This document shows positions 27,095 through 38,092 of a stretch of DNA of 64,000 nucleotides, piece by piece. The stretch is from the NCBI RefSeq assembly GCF_000328475.2, contig NC_026478.1, positions 2,412,502-2,476,501 on the forward strand, given 5' to 3'. Below the pieces are notes generated by a model, which saw only the letters and a program-made list of their open reading frames with translations, was not told where the DNA came from and did no database searches. Each line of letters opens with the position of its first letter. Position 1 is the stretch's first letter. The stretch comes from Mycosarcoma maydis (lineage: Eukaryota > Basidiomycota > Ustilaginomycetes > Ustilaginales). A program made the position numbers and the translations under genes.

Positions 27095-28900
27095 TTACAC
27101 TGTTCTGCCAGGCACCTCAGCGCTACTGCTATCGCCCGACAGCGAGTTGGTCCTTGACACATTTCGCGAAGCGTTGCGTGAGGCATTGCGAGAAGCTGCG
27201 TTTCGTGATGTGTAGTACGAATTCTGACGGGAGCCCAAACCAGTCACAGGTCGCTTGTGCGCTCCCGTCAGTCGTTCCTTGTGACCATCGCGTTCAGGAG
27301 CACCTTTGCGCTCGGCGTCGAGCTGCTGTGCGAAGGGCGATCGTTTGCGTAGCACTGGTCCCTTCCAGTAAATCACATACACAGCTGCTACCAGCACTGT
27401 AGCAATGCAGAACAGGATCGTCGAGGCGTACTCCAAGTTACGTCCTTTGGATCGGCCAATGTTAGTGTAGAATGGCGTGGCCGGTACCGTCAACACGCCC
27501 GCGAGAAAGTCTCGACTCCAGCCGTTGCCTCCTGTCGCCGAGGCAGAGTAAGGTCCGTAGGCTGCAAGCATGTAGTCTATTGAGGCCGCATAGACGCCCA
27601 GGTTAGCTACGCCGATGCAAGCAGAGAATACCATGGTGCCCATCCAGTGAACAGGAGGCCCGACTGACGTCCAAGCAAACCCAATAAGTCCTATCGGCAG
27701 GAGAGGTGCCACGAACAAAAGCCAATAAAGACGCGACTCAAATTGTGCATGCTCGCTGTCGGGCCTCGCCGCCCTCATCTTTTTCTGATGCCGGATGGCG
27801 ACAATGTAGATGGCATAGCCAACAAAGTATCCCACCAGCAGCGGCAAGAATGAGAGGCCAACTGCGACAGTGCCAAAGTTCCACTGCTTGTATACCAGCG
27901 AGAACGACTGCAGGAAGATAAAGATGAGTGCGTCACTGAAACCGGAGAGGAGAGAAAGTGTCAAGACGATCGGCTCGGTTAAAAACATGTGGAAAGGTCG
28001 GATCCAGGTGACGAGAATCTCCTTGGCAGAGAAACGCTCCTTAAAAGTTCGAAGTTCGTTAGGTCCATAGATGTTGGGGTTCTTGCCCGACTTGCGCCAC
28101 TTCTTTGCGATGCGATCCATCATGATGGTGGACCGAGTTTCAGGTACGAGCAAAAGATGAGCAATCTGAACAAACCCTCCAAATATAAGCTGAATCCAGA
28201 TGGTCCATCGCCAGTTCAGGTTAGCCTCGACAAAGCCACCAACGACAGGGCCCAGGACAGAGCCTCCCACAGAGGAAAAGACGACATAGGCTACAGCGTA
28301 CTGTTGCGTATCAGCGTCCCACATATCGGCAATCATACCCAGGGTGACTGAGCCACCAGCTGAAGACAGACCACCAAGGAATCGACCCACCATGATCGAG
28401 GCAAAGTTGGGCGCGAGAGCGACAGGGAGCTGCCAGATGTTGACCAAGAACAGACTGAGCTGCAAAATAGGCTTTCGTCCTACTTCTTCGGACCACGGAG
28501 CCCAGAGCTCGCAACCAAACGCATAGGCAACAAGGAAGATCATGGCACCACATCGTGCCGCTTGCAGACTGACTTTGAACTCTTCAGAGATGCCGCTGAT
28601 ACCGTTCGAGTAAAGTGAAGTATTGAAGTTCATTGACACTTGAATCCAGAAGATAATCGTAAGAATCATCCACTTCTTCCAAGTGGGGAAGCTGAAGCCG
28701 AGCTCGTCGTAGCAGTCATCCTCGGTAATCTCGATCTTGCCATCCGACCGCATACGAGTCAGCGTCTTGTCGAGCTTTTCCGTATCAAAATGGGCGTGAC
28801 CAAGGCGCGCCTCAGATGCATGCGTTTGCTTGTTGATCTGGCTGCCATCAGGGCTTGATGGACGCGGTGTAAAGCCGATTGGAGCTGCTTTTTCACCCAT
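27095..28900 (-). CDS. MFS transporter (DHA1-like drug/polyamine exporter family)
   Basis: Major facilitator with 12 predicted membrane segments, 601 aa, probably a proton antiporter at the plasma membrane. A soluble N-terminus of about 110 residues precedes TM1 (WKKWMILTIIFWIQVSMNF). The family loop between TM2 and TM3 reads WSEEVGRKPILQ, and GSVLGPVVGGFVEANLNWRW lies around TM5. After the central loop (RIAKKWRKSGKNPNIYGPNE) come six more hydrophobic segments, then a basic, Ser/Asn/Arg-rich tail with NASRNASRNVSR repeats. The substrate cannot be read from sequence; fungal DHA1 members of this form include multidrug and polyamine exporters. The start is the ATG at 28900 (MGEKAAPIGFTPRP), because the frame upstream has no ATG near its open end. 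Confidence 0.9.
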   Translation of the reverse strand: MGEKAAPIGFTPRPSSPDGSQINKQTHASEARLGHAHFDTEKLDKTLTRMRSDGKIEITEDDCYDELGFSFPTWKKWMILTIIFWIQVSMNFNTSLYSNGISGISEEFKVSLQAARCGAMIFLVAYAFGCELWAPWSEEVGRKPILQLSLFLVNIWQLPVALAPNFASIMVGRFLGGLSSAGGSVTLGMIADMWDADTQQYAVAYVVFSSVGGSVLGPVVGGFVEANLNWRWTIWIQLIFGGFVQIAHLLLVPETRSTIMMDRIAKKWRKSGKNPNIYGPNELRTFKERFSAKEILVTWIRPFHMFLTEPIVLTLSLLSGFSDALIFIFLQSFSLVYKQWNFGTVAVGLSFLPLLVGYFVGYAIYIVAIRHQKKMRAARPDSEHAQFESRLYWLLFVAPLLPIGLIGFAWTSVGPPVHWMGTMVFSACIGVANLGVYAASIDYMLAAYGPYSASATGGNGWSRDFLAGVLTVPATPFYTNIGRSKGRNLEYASTILFCIATVLVAAVYVIYWKGPVLRKRSPFAQQLDAERKGAPERDGHKERLTGAHKRPVTGLGSRQNSYYTSRNAASRNASRNASRNVSRTNSLSGDSSSAEVPGRTV

Positions 28901-31306
28901 GACTGCTTGGGGACCAACAGCAATAGATGAAAGATGTCGAGAATGTAGCAGTGAGCATAAAGAGGTGAGCGAAAGTCGTGGTATTACTTCAACTTTCAGT
29001 CTCGAGATCCAACTTCGTAGATAAAGCACCGCCTCTAGTGCTCCCCAGGATCTCTCCGTTGAGAATGGGGCTTGTTTTGCGGAGACATTCAACAGTTTGC
29101 GGGGTCTGAGTGCGCCATGGCCATAACAAGTGGTTTTAACTCACTCTCTGTCGCTAACTTACTCCTCAATTCAGGGATGCATAGGCGGCCGCAGGCTACC
29201 AACGGAGTCCCGGGCCGCCGCCGCCTTCTCCGTGTAGAAGCGCCGCTCGAACCTTCACCTCTCCTCTTTGGGCCCTTTCGTTTGTTCCTCGCTTGTTTTG
29301 GCAGTCACAAGTCGTGAGTGTGTGTACGTGTGTGAGTATGTTTTTGTACACGGTGCCAATCGTGAATCGTGAATCGTGAATCTCGCTTCGAAGAATTTGA
29401 GGCTGCGCAAGGATTTCAGCGTGCAGCAGCTATAAATATTCTATGACGTCAAGCAGTGCCGCGCGGATTTAATACATATTGACGCTTAACTTGACGTTAA
29501 CTTAGGTAGAATTAAGAATTTTGGAATCGTGAATGAATGCATCATGAGCGTGGGAGCAGACCACATCGTTTGCTCAAGCCAAGGGGGAAAAAAAGAAGCG
29601 CTCCCAGCTCGTATTGTGGCTTCACCAACATCGAGGCAAGCGAGCGTGCCATTGCTTTGCCATCAATCCGAACTGTTTCTTGTCCTATCTCTCGTTCCCT
29701 ATCGCGGAAAGTCGATCTGCACGCCTGTGAACATGCGACTCTGCATCAAGAACGTGGGATTCACGAATGACGGCAAAACAAAAACGATCCAGGGACGCCA
29801 CGATCATTTGCAGGACCGTGTCTATGACGACGAAGCATGAAAGATATGGGGTTTATTCACTCAGCTGCAAAAGTAGACGCAACTTATATAACACCTCTCG
29901 CTTGGCCCTGCGTCATGCGTCAACTAGTTCATTGCACAGCAGTCGTGAGTGGCCAACGAGACCTTGCACCATTCCATTCACAAAGAGATCCCGATGCATC
30001 GGGTCCTGAGCTCGACTTTTATCGGTAACTAATGTTAGACGATCACGTGAATTCAATAGCTTCCGTTGCATCCCTTAATCGTGAATCTCACAAATTTCTG
30101 CTGTTGTTTCACGCGGCGTTCGAAAGGACTCAGCTCTCTTGAGCCTGAACAACTCAAGACTGCTTTGACAAGTTTCAAGTCGTGAGTATCATCACAAAAT
30201 GATTTACGAGCATGAAAGCTGTAGCTCTCCTGAAGTCAGGCGTGAGGTTCACAGCCAATTCGACCTTCGGGGCATTTTCCGACAAGCGATTCCAAGCACA
30301 ACTCATGACTCACTTTCTGACGTGTGAAAAGGTATCACGATTGTGATATACAGTAAGATTGGGGGAACCCTACCAGTCTCTAGACAATCTCACACCCAGC
30401 AGAATTTGGCGTGACCGTGCGATGTGCGCCGTGCGCCGTGCGCATGCACAATCAGGTGTCTGTCCGAAAATCCCGTTTCCACTAGATCCTGATCGTGTAG
30501 ATATCTGTGCCACTTCTTGACCGAACCTTTTTTCCCTCTCCAGGATCCCGGGGTTGTAGCAATCTGCGGATCTTTCCGACGCACTTCTTGGCAGCACCTT
30601 TAAACATACTTTTGGTAAATCTCGCCGAGACACAAACCGAACCCGCAAGTATGAGAAAGACTAGAGTAACACATTTGACTGGAAGGAGCACCGGAGCATC
30701 TGCCGACTTCGCGCGTTCCATGTCTGCGCTTCTACGCGCTCCTACAACCTTAGCCGAGATCGATCGGAAGACTCTAAACTTGTTTCTTTGGAGTGGCTTG
30801 AGCGTCGGTGACGCCAAGGGAAGAAGAAGAGAAGCGATGTGGCCCCCAACCAGCAGCAGAGACGCTCGCTCGATGCTAGCCTAGCCAACCTCTTTGCGCT
30901 AAACATTGAGCATTTCCCGTTCGTCTCTGCAGCTCGCGCATTTCCAGGAGATGCAAACCTCAATGTAGCTGCCTTTGCATCTATCCCTACTATACGTGCC
31001 CCAAATCTGCCCAAATCAGACAGTACTTGATGAAGTCGGCGAGCGTTCCGCCGTCGAATTCGGACCAAAAGAGGCAAGTGAAGTGGGAAGAAAAGACAAA
31101 GAAGCCGCAACAATCACATTTCAGACTTTGCATCGTCAGCCAAAGTATCTCTCAGCTTCTTCCAGTCAGTCGCGATCTGGCCTTGGCCCGTGCGGTTACA
31201 GAAATCCGCTAACGCTACGGAAAGCGGCAAATGTTATAAGAAGCTCCCACTTTCTCAAGCCTCCTTTTTCCTCGTTAACACAGGACCAAAGTCAACACAC
31301 TCAAAC
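28901..31306. other. divergent 2.4-kb intergenic region, MFS and THI5
   Basis: Promoter region for the MFS gene and for the THI5-type gene. It carries TCGTGA motif copies (29358-29382, about 29524, 30078). Frames of up to 125 codons (for example 30507-30884) have no domain and overlap each other. I looked for a TPP riboswitch upstream of the THI5 gene and could not identify one. Confidence 0.5.
29358..29382. repeat. tandem 7-mer AATCGTG array
   Basis: Three tandem AATCGTG units plus a partial fourth, the clearest tandem form of the dispersed intergenic motif. Confidence 0.9.
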
Positions 31307-32577
31307 ATGTCGAGCGACAAGATCACCTTCTTGACCAACTGGCAGGCAGTGCCTTACCACCTCCCTGTTTACCGCGCCCAGTCCCAGGTGAGAATCTCGT
31401 TTTTTCCTTGATTAGTGTGATTGACGCGTAACGACTCTTTTTTACTCACCATCAATCGTTTTGTATCCACGCATTCCTGCTTCGCTTCATTGCAGGGCTA
31501 CTTTGCCAAAGAGGGCATCAAGGTGGCCATCCTGGAGCCCAATGACCCCAGCGATGTTGTAAGTTTTGAATGTTACACGCATGGTTCTCCTGACAACCAT
31601 CGAACAGCTTGCTGAAAGCTTTCAGTCCATCTTCATTACAGACGGAAATCATCGGCACAGGCAAGGCCGACATGGGTCTCAAGGCCATGATCCACACGCT
31701 CGCCGCCAAGGGCATGCGCAACTATCCCGTCACTTCTATCGGAACCCTCATGGATGAACCTGCCACTGGTATCATCTACATCGACGGCAACGGTATCACC
31801 TCAGACTTTCAGAGCCTTCGCGGAAAGCGAATCGGCTATGTCGGCGAGTTTGGCAAAATTCAGATCGATGAGCTCACCAGCCACTTTGGCATGAAACCCG
31901 AGGACTACACCGCCGTACGTGTCGGAATGAATGCCACCGAGGCCATCATCGACGGCCGTGTTGATGCAGCTATCGGTCTAGAGAATGTCCAGATGGTCGA
32001 GCTTGAAGACTGGTGCGAGCAGCAGGGTCGACCGAAGGCGGACGTCAAGATGCTGAGAATTGACGAACTTGCTGAGCTCGGATGCTGCTGCTTCTGCTCT
32101 ATCCTCTATATCGCCAACGACAACTTTGTCAGCCAGCACCCCGAAAAGGTGCGCGCCTTCATGCGCGCTGTCAAGCGCGCCGCCGACGACCTCTTCGACC
32201 AGCCCCAGCAGGCTTGGGAGGACTTCAAAGTCTTCAAGAAGAGCATGCAGGGACCCATCAACGCTCGCATCTTTGAGCGATCGTTCGCCTACATGTCTCG
32301 CGACTGTGCCAACGTTCCGCGCGACTGGTCCAAAGTGACCAACTACTGCAAGCGGCTCGGCATCATCGATGCTTCCTTCGAGCCCAACATGACCAACAAC
32401 TTCCTCTCCTGGAATGTTGATGCTCAAGATGATGTCGATCCCGATGCCAAGCAGAAAGAGATTGCCCAGTACCAGGCCAATGACGCGCACAAGCTGCTTG
32501 CTTCGGGTGGTGCCCACATTCTGCCCAGCTTTGGCTGCAAGTTCGCCAAGGCAGCCACCGTCCAGGCATCTGCCTAG
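31307..32577 (+). CDS. thi5/nmt1: HMP-P synthase (thiamine pyrimidine biosynthesis), THI5/NMT1 family
   Basis: Makes 4-amino-5-hydroxymethyl-2-methylpyrimidine phosphate for thiamine, using PLP and its own active-site histidine as substrates, so it is a single-turnover enzyme. Three exons, 31307-31387, 31496-31558 and 31642-32577, give 359 aa. Introns are GTGAGA...GCAG (108 nt) and GTAAGT...ACAG (83 nt), both phase 0. Exon 1 encodes MSSDKITFLTNWQAVPYHLP. The sacrificial histidine is H66 in LKAMIHTLAAK, the same number as in yeast Thi5. The iron-binding CCCFC motif is at 196-200 (LGCCCFCSILYI). IGYVGEFGKIQIDEL is also diagnostic. Such genes are normally repressed by thiamine; no regulatory element was identified here. 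It is convergent with CSN2, 232 bases away. Confidence 0.96.
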
Positions 32578-32809
32578 ACTGTAATCTGCGATCCACTACC
32601 TCATTCTTACCCAATTATCGCGCTCACCTCGCCTGCTGCGGTTAGCTCGAAATGAAATGACTGTCGTCTGATTTGTCTCAATTGTGCACGCATGAAGTGG
32701 ATACGTACTGTATCTTTCAAGAGGTGAGAAACAGGATTCAATTATGATAAAATTACAGAGATGCAGAAACAACAGAAAGGAGACACAGATATGCAATTCG
32801 CGATTCTTC

Positions 32810-34258
32810 TTAACGAAGAGATGGGCCCAAGCCAGGCGCTGTGCCACCAAGCCCTATGCCCATCCGCAGAAAAGACCCGCCGAGGTTGGTACCGGACCCA
32901 CTTCCGGCCCCGGCTGCATGCTTAACATGAACCGAGGATCCAAGTCGATCCAGCTCGACGTTCCATTTGCCAAGGGCTTGATACCGCGGTTTTCCGGAGC
33001 TGTTGGCGCTGCGATCGAGTTCGACGTACTGTCCTACCTGGTCGATCCGGGCCTTGATGATTTCGTCGAGGATGAGCGACATGAGCAGATCCTCAACTTG
33101 ATCAACGCTTATATTGAGCTGCTGAGCCAGGTATCCGAGCTGCATGCGCGAATATGGCTTGATCGTGTCGATCAGATACTGCGTGCGGAGTCCACGCAAA
33201 ACGTCGTCAATGTAGGCTTTGATGAACGAGTCTTCGAGGATGGTGCGCTTGTTCTCGCGCAGGATCTTTTCGGCCTCGTGCACTTCTCGGCGCTGGTACG
33301 CGGCAACGAGATTGGTCATGGCAACGATCTCGGGATCGTTCTTGTAAGGTTTGGTTTCCTGCGAGTCGAATGGGTTGATATCGCTCCCCATGAGCATGTG
33401 AGCAAGCACGAGGTACTTAAGCACCTGGATTCGTTGCGTGCTTCCGGCCTCATCGTAGTTGAGGAAAGCCTGGAAGAAATCGACCTGCGCGGCGGCCCAG
33501 TTCTTTTCTGACATGTGCATCTTGCCACCGCACTCGCGGATGACACCCATGATGCGCGGATGCGGAATGGCGCTCTTGACCTGCAGCGTAGAGTTGTAGA
33601 CCTCCTTGAGCTTCTTAAAGTTGCCGACCTCGCCGTACATCTGGATCTCGAGAGCAAAGATCTCGAGCAGAATAGTGCCTTTGGACTGATCGTCGCTACC
33701 ATCCTTGCTTGTGCAATAGGCGTGCAGCTGCTTGAGCGACTTTGCAAGACGGCCCCACTCTTTACGCGCCAGCCAGATTCGTGCGAGCTTCAGGTCTGTC
33801 TTGACAGAGAGTCGGTCGTTTCGGGCGTCCTCCAACGCAGACTTGGTGACGTCGTAGAAGGACTGCATCGTTGAGAGGCCAACGTCGGTAGCATTCGAGA
33901 CATAGTCGAGGATGTTGTTGATTGACTTTTCCGAATAGTTGCGCGTGACCGCACTCTTTGTATATGAGAGCAGCTGTGTATACGTATCGAGAGCCTCTAC
34001 ATGATGTCCTCGATGGAAGTTGATCTTGGTCATTTGTTTAAGAGCTTTGAAGCCCCAGTCGCCCTTTTCCTTTTCAGCTTGGACCACCGCCTTGAGCTCC
34101 TGTATCGCGCCGTCCGGGTCAGAATCTCTGATGTTTTTGGCGTTGTAGTAGCGGTTTTCGATATCTGCATCGGCATCATCGAGGTCATCGTCTTCTTCGT
34201 ACTCAAAGTCGTAATCCTCATCCGCCGCATCGTCCATGATAAATTCTTCGTCTGACAT
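32810..34258 (-). CDS. csn2: COP9 signalosome subunit 2
   Basis: PCI-domain subunit of the COP9 signalosome, which removes Nedd8 from cullins and works in the nucleus and cytoplasm. The 482-aa protein begins MSDEEFIMDDAADEDYDFEY, the acidic N-terminus typical of Csn2 (also seen in the paralogous proteasome subunit Rpn6). TPR-like helices follow (ALKQMTKINFHRGHHVEAL) and then the PCI winged-helix (about 300-420: RTQYLIDTIKPYSRMQLGYL, then DQVEDLLMSLILDEIIKARI). The tail is Gly-rich and low complexity. The acidic start and the PCI ending VGQYVELD favour Csn2 over Rpn6. The start is the ATG at 34258. Confidence 0.93.
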   Translation of the reverse strand: MSDEEFIMDDAADEDYDFEYEEDDDLDDADADIENRYYNAKNIRDSDPDGAIQELKAVVQAEKEKGDWGFKALKQMTKINFHRGHHVEALDTYTQLLSYTKSAVTRNYSEKSINNILDYVSNATDVGLSTMQSFYDVTKSALEDARNDRLSVKTDLKLARIWLARKEWGRLAKSLKQLHAYCTSKDGSDDQSKGTILLEIFALEIQMYGEVGNFKKLKEVYNSTLQVKSAIPHPRIMGVIRECGGKMHMSEKNWAAAQVDFFQAFLNYDEAGSTQRIQVLKYLVLAHMLMGSDINPFDSQETKPYKNDPEIVAMTNLVAAYQRREVHEAEKILRENKRTILEDSFIKAYIDDVLRGLRTQYLIDTIKPYSRMQLGYLAQQLNISVDQVEDLLMSLILDEIIKARIDQVGQYVELDRSANSSGKPRYQALGKWNVELDRLGSSVHVKHAAGAGSGSGTNLGGSFLRMGIGLGGTAPGLGPSLR

Positions 34259-34860
34259 GTTTGCTATCGGTGTTGTCTGAGTGAAGCTGTCAGCTGCAGT
34301 TACAATGCTTTGCTGGCTGAGGATGGTCAGTGTCGCGTGGAAATCACCAGAGCATGACTTTAGCAAAACTCACGACCGAGCCATCCACGTTCGTCGTTCG
34401 TGATTCGTGTTTCGCGATACACGATCTGGAGCAGCTGCGAAATCACGAATCACGAATGTGGAGTCGTGAAGTTAGGAGGTGTGCCCCGTGCGCTTTATTT
34501 TCATATGTTACTGACGTTGCTCTAACACTGTCACGCTCCGGCCACAGGTTGGGCGGGTCTGTGGTGGTGGGTGCGTGTCGTCCACGGTCCTGACGCACGA
34601 CGTGTGATGTTCAAGGCACAAGGTAACTTACTGTAATTTCTTCAAAGCCATCTGCAATGTGCTAAAAAACGCGAATCGTGTGAAACACGAATCGGAAGAG
34701 GATACCTTCATCGGGTGTCGTAGGCTCGAAGCGAACGTCATAGTGGCAGCCTCTGGTCCCTCTAGTCCCAACTTACCTACACAGCATCCATCACCGGCCT
34801 GCCATCGAGATTATAGAATCGTCTCTATACCCTCTTGTATCCATCGAGGCTGCAGCAGTT
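34259..34860. promoter_or_regulatory. divergent promoter region, CSN2 and acyltransferase
   Basis: A 600-base gap with a TCGTGA/TCACGA cluster at 34395-34457 (TTCGTGATTCGTG, then AATCACGAATCACGAATG). No other element was recognised. Confidence 0.4.
34395..34457. repeat. TCGTGA/TCACGA motif cluster
   Basis: At least three copies, in inverted orientation, between the CSN2 and acyltransferase start codons. Confidence 0.8.
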
Positions 34861-37401
34861 ATGGGTTCACAATCGAGGAACAAGACTGCACTTCAACACG
34901 TTCCCATAGCTGCAAGCGCGAGCTCCAGCAACGACGATGGTTCCGCTGCCACACAGTCTCGACCGCCATCAGAGGAAAGCCTCCCTTCTGTGCAGCAGGA
35001 AACAAATGTCTTGTCCAAGCAATTAGGCGACCTGGGTTCTGCTCGTCGCAAGGATCGTCATCTAACGGACAAAACAGGGATCTTAACCTCCGAGGAGCAT
35101 AAGCTAGGTGATCTTAATGTGGTCGCCGCGTACAAAGCACACTTTCGCGAATCTCCTTTCGAGTTCCTTCAGCAATTTGTTGCCTACGGTCAAGGCACCG
35201 GCTGGCGCGGCTACTCCAACTACATTGGCGCTCCCATCTTGTACACCGGATGTTCAGAAGAGAGTATCCGTTCTGTGCTCAATAGCGAGCAGGTGCAAGA
35301 ACGCATTCGCAAGTTGGCTTCAAGTAGAGTGGAACATATATTGCCAGAACAGCCGCCTGTCTCACCAGCCGGTCCAAACAAGACGCAAAAACAACTTGCC
35401 ATCTTCAAAGAACGCAAGAAGCGTCAGATTGAACAGCAGCTTCGGGAGGAAGCGCTTGCCATCTTGCAGGTCAGCGTAGCTCGCATCGACTCGCTCTCCT
35501 TTATCAAATTTTTTGCAGCTACGGTCAACAATATTCTCGCAAGGATGTATCATCAAGGTATTCACATTAGCGTGCCTCAGGTCCTCGAGCTTCGAAGGGT
35601 TGCTGCGTACGCCGCCGAACGCAAGCAAAGCATCCTCTTTCTTCCCTGCCACAAGTCCCACATCGACTATCTTACCGTCTCCTGGCTCATGTTCCGACTC
35701 GGAATCGCACTGCCCCACATCATTGCCGGAGAAAACCTTGATCTTCCCGTACTCGGCGACGTGCTTCGCAAAGGTGGTGCCTTCTTCATTCGCCGTTCTT
35801 TCTCGGGCGATCAGCTGTACCCTGCTGTCATCAAGGAGTACGTTGAAACGCTTCTCGCCAGCGGCAAGAACCTCGAGTGCTTCATCGAAGGCACTCGCTC
35901 GCGCACAGGAAAGCTGCTTCCACCCAAACTTGGTATTCTCAAGTACGTAGTCGAAGGTCTGCTCGATGGGCGCACCGATGATGTTTGGATCTGTCCCGTC
36001 AGCCTGCAGTACGACTCGGTCATCGAATCTGAGACGTACGTTTCGGAGCTATTGGGCAAGCCAAAAGAGGCAGAATCGCTGCTTGGTCTGCTTTCAGGCA
36101 GCTCTTCGCTGCTCCAGCTCAAGATGGGTCGCATTGATATTCGCTTTGACACTCCCTGGTCACTGCAGGGTTTTATCAACGAACAGAAGGAACGAAGGGC
36201 CGCGCCTGGCTACAAGAGCGAACGGGTGGAACTGGATCCGACCAGCAACGAGATGCACAAGGTGCTCTTGCTCAAGGCACTCGGCTACCGCGTGCTTGCC
36301 GACATCAACAAGGTCTCGGTGGTGATGCCAGCCGCGCTGATCGGCACGGTGGTGCTCACGTTGCGTGGCCGAGGTGTATCTCGTAGCGAACTCATCCGTA
36401 GAGTCGATTGGCTGCGTGCGTCTATCAACAAGAAAGGCTTTATTGTTGCTGATTTTGGCACAATGAATACAGGCGAGGTGGTTGACCGTGCGCTTAACAC
36501 TGTCATGAAAGGTCTCATCTCGGAGGAAAGAGATGTCATGGAACCCACCTTTGTGCCGCAGAAACGATTTGAACTCAGCTTTTATCGCAACCAGGTGATC
36601 CACATTTTTGTCTCGGAATCTCTCGCAGCCGCGGCACTCTATACCAAGGTCAAGCAAGGCGGTACTGCACCCATGCAGAGGATGACACGCAAGGATCTGC
36701 TGAGCGAATGCCTGTTCATTTCGTCGGTGCTGCGCAACGAGTTCGTCTTTGGCATTGACTCGCTCGAGGTCAACGTAGACCGCACCATCGATGGCATGGT
36801 CGCCGACGGTGTTTTGGAGAAGCACCCAGACATCAAAGCTGAAGAAGGCGGCTCCATTGAGCTCAGCGCAAAAGAGCGTGAGAATGGTCGCGAACAATTC
36901 GATTCGTTCCTCTTTCTCATCTGGCCCTTCATCGAGGGCTATTGGCTCGCTGCTGTGTCGCTTTTCTCTCTTATTCCGAAGGAGGCAGAGGCTAAGGGCT
37001 ACCCCACTGAAAAGCTCCCCTGGTTCGCTGCCAAGGACTTTGAGAAGCACACACAGCTGCTAGGAAAGACGCTGTACGCCCAAGGCGAACTCTCGTACCT
37101 CGAATCGATCAATGCTGCCACCTTGTCGCAAGCCTTTACACGCATGGAAGAAATGGGCATGATCTTGCGCAAGAAATCGTCGCACCAGAAGCCTGTGCCC
37201 ATCATGGCACTCCATCCTAGCTTTTGGCCCTCACAAACGACCAAGCTCACTGACTACATGGACCGTCTCTCGCAGTTCCGACGGGAGGGTAAGGACCGTC
37301 GAGAGCAAAGCATTCGTCCCAAAGTGCGCCAGTACACGTCCACGTATATCCCGCCTGTCGTCGAGGAGTCGGCCATCAAGCAGCGTCAAGCGCAACTCTG
37401 A
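34861..37401 (+). CDS. PlsB/GNPAT-type glycerol-3-phosphate or dihydroxyacetone-phosphate acyltransferase
   Basis: First acylation enzyme of glycerolipid synthesis, 846 aa, no intron. All four acyltransferase motifs are present: block I CHKSHIDYL with H264 and D269, block II GGAFFIRRSF (305-314), block III FIEGTRSRTGK (341-351) and block IV ICPVSLQYD (377-385). The overall layout (long N-terminus, about 400 residues after the catalytic core) matches the PlsB/GNPAT group rather than the yeast Gat1/Gat2 type. Whether it prefers glycerol-3-phosphate or DHAP cannot be read from the motifs. The C-terminus (RQAQL) is not a clear peroxisomal signal and no obvious presequence is seen. The start ATG at 34861 gives a plausible polar N-terminus (MGSQSRNKTALQHVPIAAS). 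Confidence 0.9.
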   Translation: MGSQSRNKTALQHVPIAASASSSNDDGSAATQSRPPSEESLPSVQQETNVLSKQLGDLGSARRKDRHLTDKTGILTSEEHKLGDLNVVAAYKAHFRESPFEFLQQFVAYGQGTGWRGYSNYIGAPILYTGCSEESIRSVLNSEQVQERIRKLASSRVEHILPEQPPVSPAGPNKTQKQLAIFKERKKRQIEQQLREEALAILQVSVARIDSLSFIKFFAATVNNILARMYHQGIHISVPQVLELRRVAAYAAERKQSILFLPCHKSHIDYLTVSWLMFRLGIALPHIIAGENLDLPVLGDVLRKGGAFFIRRSFSGDQLYPAVIKEYVETLLASGKNLECFIEGTRSRTGKLLPPKLGILKYVVEGLLDGRTDDVWICPVSLQYDSVIESETYVSELLGKPKEAESLLGLLSGSSSLLQLKMGRIDIRFDTPWSLQGFINEQKERRAAPGYKSERVELDPTSNEMHKVLLLKALGYRVLADINKVSVVMPAALIGTVVLTLRGRGVSRSELIRRVDWLRASINKKGFIVADFGTMNTGEVVDRALNTVMKGLISEERDVMEPTFVPQKRFELSFYRNQVIHIFVSESLAAAALYTKVKQGGTAPMQRMTRKDLLSECLFISSVLRNEFVFGIDSLEVNVDRTIDGMVADGVLEKHPDIKAEEGGSIELSAKERENGREQFDSFLFLIWPFIEGYWLAAVSLFSLIPKEAEAKGYPTEKLPWFAAKDFEKHTQLLGKTLYAQGELSYLESINAATLSQAFTRMEEMGMILRKKSSHQKPVPIMALHPSFWPSQTTKLTDYMDRLSQFRREGKDRREQSIRPKVRQYTSTYIPPVVEESAIKQRQAQL

Positions 37402-38092
37402 TGAGCAACCGCACCTTTTCACCCTGATCAGAGCCTCGTCACCCTTCTGTACCAGCGTACTTCCGTGTTCCCCCCATTCAACTCTGTCTTGCGTTGGCCA
37501 GCAAACTTGCATAGCATCGCAATTTTTAGTGCGAGGAGCTTCAGAGATACTGTATTTCGTTCTACTTTTGTGGCCCATTTTGAGGGGGCGAGTTTTGGTA
37601 GCGTTATTCGTGATTCACGATTTTTGTTTTTGATTTCCTTTTCATTCAGTCACGAGTGAGTCTCTACGCTGCAGGGCCGACGTTTTCGGCAGAATCGGCT
37701 GTGGGCGTGTTCGGACGATGTTGGTCCGATTTTGACAGGAAGGCTCTCTCGTATCTGCTTTGTACGTTGTGCTGGCGTGTAGTGTTTGCACTCACACCTC
37801 TCACGCACGAGCCTTTTGTGGTTAACTTTTCCCAACAACTTGTTCGCACGACATCCGTTCCTCCACCATCTAACTTAGCCTGGACCTTGTTCTTGATCAA
37901 GTTTCTCCACATCTACATCTCTCACCTTCCTTTCAAGCATCCAGCATCCAGCATCCAGCATCGAGGCAATCCTTAGCTCTCGATTCTAGATTCCACATCA
38001 CCAAACTGTCGGCGCACGTCTTGTTCAAGCTTGTTTCTGCTGCCTCTCTCCGGCTCAGACAGACGAGCGTCGCTTCCCCTTCGACTTCCAGC
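37402..38092. other. intergenic region, no gene seen
   Basis: 3' flank of the acyltransferase gene and 5' leader of the aminopeptidase gene, with one motif copy (ATTCGTGATTCACGATTTTT near 37606) and a small CATCCAG triple tandem near 37938. Confidence 0.5.

Noticed and set aside
30900..31306. Possible TPP riboswitch upstream of THI5
   Set aside because: Fungal thiamine genes can carry one, but I could not find the conserved CUGAGA and CUGAUC-type core in the 400 bases before the start codon or in the introns.
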